From positions 1 through 23,780 of the forward strand of contig JABEVM010000210.1 of the NCBI GenBank assembly GCA_013041585.1: a stretch of 23,780 nucleotides of DNA. Direction: 5' to 3'. The DNA is from Chlamydiota bacterium. Lineage in GTDB: Bacteria > Chlamydiota > Chlamydiia > Chlamydiales > Rhabdochlamydiaceae. The notes under the pieces were generated by a model. That model saw nothing but the letters and a program-made list of their open reading frames with translations. It made no database searches and was not told the origin of the DNA. This document shows, piece by piece, positions 22,497 through 23,780 of this stretch. The first letter of the stretch is position 1. Every line of letters starts with the position of its first letter. The position numbers and the translations under genes are program-made.

Positions 22497-23552
22497 ATGC
22501 ATAGATTCGTTACAATCTTTACTCTTTATTTGCTTTCCTCGCAGTGTGATCTCTGGGCAAAAGTGATTGATACCTTTTATGGGCCCATCGAGGTAAATGA
22601 ACCCATTATCTTAGATTTAATAGAAAGCGAGGCGATGCAAAGATTAAAAAAAGTGCATCAGTACGGAGTTGCCTACTATACAACCCACACTGAGGAATAT
22701 ACCAGGTATGAGCATAGTCTGGGAGTTTTTGCTATTTTACGGCTAAAGGGGCTATCTCTAGAAGAGCAGATCGCAGGTCTTCTTCATGATGTGTCCCATA
22801 CAGTATTCTCTCATGTGGGAGAGAAGATTTTTCGTTTTGAATCTGAAAAAGACTCTTATCAGGATAGTATCCATGAATGGTTTTTAAAAAAATATGGGAT
22901 TGAAGAGATTCTGGTTAGACATGGCTACTCAGTAAATCAGGTCTTCCATAAATCAGGCCGCTTTCTAGCCTTAGAACAAGATCTTCCCAATTTAAGCGCT
23001 GATCGTATTGAATATAATATTCAAGGGGCCTTCTACCAAGGCTTTCTTACAAAAGAAGAGGGGAGGGAGATTATAGATGACCTTCAGTTTGTAAAGGGGT
23101 GTTGGATTTCTAGTAAAACCCATCTCATGAAGAAATTGGTAGAGTTCTCGCTGTATATGACAGAAAACTGCTGGGGATCTGCTGAAAATTACTTGATGTC
23201 GAGATGGCTTGCCCTCGCTATTTTGCTGGCAGTAGAGCAGAACGTGGTTTCCATGGAGGATATTTATTTTGGTACCGATGACATGCTTTGGCAAAAGCTT
23301 TTAGTAATGAGGGATCCTAAAGTCCAAGAGTTGATGTATCGTATTCTTCATGCGAGGGACTTTTTTTCAGTTGTTGAGGTAGATAAGAGCGAACTTCATG
23401 TCAGAACAAAATTTCGAGGGATTGATCCTTATATTGCAATTAATGGCAAAACGGAGGTTTTGACTAAGATTGATAATGAACTGTCGAAGAAGTATATAAA
23501 AGTGAAAGACCTCATGAAGCAAGGTTTTCAGATAAAAGCAAAATCTCCCTAA
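22497..23552 (+). CDS. HD-domain phosphohydrolase (SAMHD1/dGTPase type) with signal peptide
   Basis: 351 residues. Metal-binding HD motif in order: H73 in RYEHSLGV, H97-D98 in GLLHDVSHTVFSH and D169 in LSADRIEY, the layout of the SAMHD1/dNTP triphosphohydrolase group, which cleaves dNTPs to nucleoside and triphosphate. The domain runs to about residue 200; the rest is helical and not assigned. The first 21 residues (MHRFVTIFTLYLLSSQCDLWA) look like a Sec signal, and the enzyme part begins right after it (KVIDTFYGPIEVNEP), as cytosolic relatives do at their very start. This suggests export, unusual for the family. The ribosome-binding site before ATG 22497 is weak and a shorter form from an internal start cannot be excluded. 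Divergent from aconitase; an inverted repeat lies in its leader. Confidence 0.85.
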   Translation: MHRFVTIFTLYLLSSQCDLWAKVIDTFYGPIEVNEPIILDLIESEAMQRLKKVHQYGVAYYTTHTEEYTRYEHSLGVFAILRLKGLSLEEQIAGLLHDVSHTVFSHVGEKIFRFESEKDSYQDSIHEWFLKKYGIEEILVRHGYSVNQVFHKSGRFLALEQDLPNLSADRIEYNIQGAFYQGFLTKEEGREIIDDLQFVKGCWISSKTHLMKKLVEFSLYMTENCWGSAENYLMSRWLALAILLAVEQNVVSMEDIYFGTDDMLWQKLLVMRDPKVQELMYRILHARDFFSVVEVDKSELHVRTKFRGIDPYIAINGKTEVLTKIDNELSKKYIKVKDLMKQGFQIKAKSP

Positions 23553-23780
23553 ATCATTCACTAAATTGAAAACGTTATAAAAAATGCAGCACCAAAATGA
23601 TGGAAAATGGGATCTCTTTCAAATTTATTCAAAACTTCGTAAACATCTTTAAATTAATTGCTTAAATGTTGATTTAGAAAAACCTAAGATGGTGATTTTA
23701 AGCACGTTTCTCTATGAATTTTTCCATTCTCATTCTGTTTGTTTTATTTCTTTTTAATTTCTTCCCATTCACCTTCTTCT

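Noticed and set aside
23744..23780. Possible C-terminal end of a minus-strand gene entering from the right edge
   Set aside because: Eleven codons ending in TAA (EEGEWEEIKKK) could be a gene end, but another minus frame is also open here and the stretch is too short to decide. The rest of 23553-23743 shows nothing.
1..23780. CRISPR array, tRNA, rRNA, insertion sequence or attachment site
   Set aside because: No regular spaced repeats, no tRNA-like TTCGA arm in a folded context outside coding sequence, and no transposase, integrase or terminal inverted repeats were seen.

Overview
The window (about 39-40 % GC by eye) reads like a chromosomal segment of an environmental, amoeba-associated member of the Chlamydiota (Parachlamydiales type), although no marker gene proves this. 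The guess rests on the mix of genes: a Na+/alanine symporter, a complete aconitase (lost in Chlamydia itself but kept in the environmental lineages), a eukaryote-like orotate phosphoribosyltransferase, several Sec-exported proteins without clear relatives, and a candidate protease effector. I see no rRNA, tRNA, CRISPR array, transposase or phage gene.

Layout. (1) 1-7972, minus strand: a probable export/effector operon. In transcription order it holds two paralogous small membrane-anchored proteins (7972-7313 and 7316-6798, ATGA overlap), a 1572-residue exported Rhs/YD-repeat protein, a secreted protein of unknown function (2026-830) and, after a 96-nt gap, the 5' part of an exported FAD-linked oxidase cut by the window edge. 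The Rhs protein has its halves in the wrong order: YD repeats and the Rhs core come first, then a cysteine-hydrolase-like insert, and the typical Rhs shell beginning comes last. (2) 8212-9713, plus: two tandem paralogous membrane proteins, each with its own hairpin terminator. (3) 9919-11256, plus: an AGCS-family sodium/alanine symporter, ending in a strong bidirectional terminator. (4) 13122-11317, minus: an S66 LD-carboxypeptidase and then a pyrE-type gene whose product carries a signal-peptide-like N-terminus. (5) 13289-16770, plus: a compact seven-gene operon (SRPBCC protein, MarR regulator, NUDIX hydrolase, histidine phosphatase, EVE-domain protein, gamma-glutamylcyclotransferase-like protein, methyltransferase) behind a near-consensus promoter with an inverted repeat over it. 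(6) 16790-18433, minus: an orphan 547-residue protein with a C...H...D arrangement like the YopT/C58 cysteine proteases, then a 343-nt intergenic stretch. (7) 18777-19403, plus: a lipoprotein. (8) 22307-19461, minus: aconitase AcnA. (9) 22497-23552, plus: an HD-domain phosphohydrolase of the SAMHD1/dGTPase type with a signal peptide.

How it fits together. Metabolic genes (alanine uptake, TCA cycle, pyrimidine, peptidoglycan and glutathione-related turnover) alternate with envelope or host-facing proteins. The candidates for something undescribed are the permuted Rhs operon, the C58-like orphan, and two normally cytosolic nucleotide enzymes (OPRTase and HD hydrolase) that both carry apparent Sec signals. 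Functions come from motif recognition by eye; no database search or structure prediction was run.
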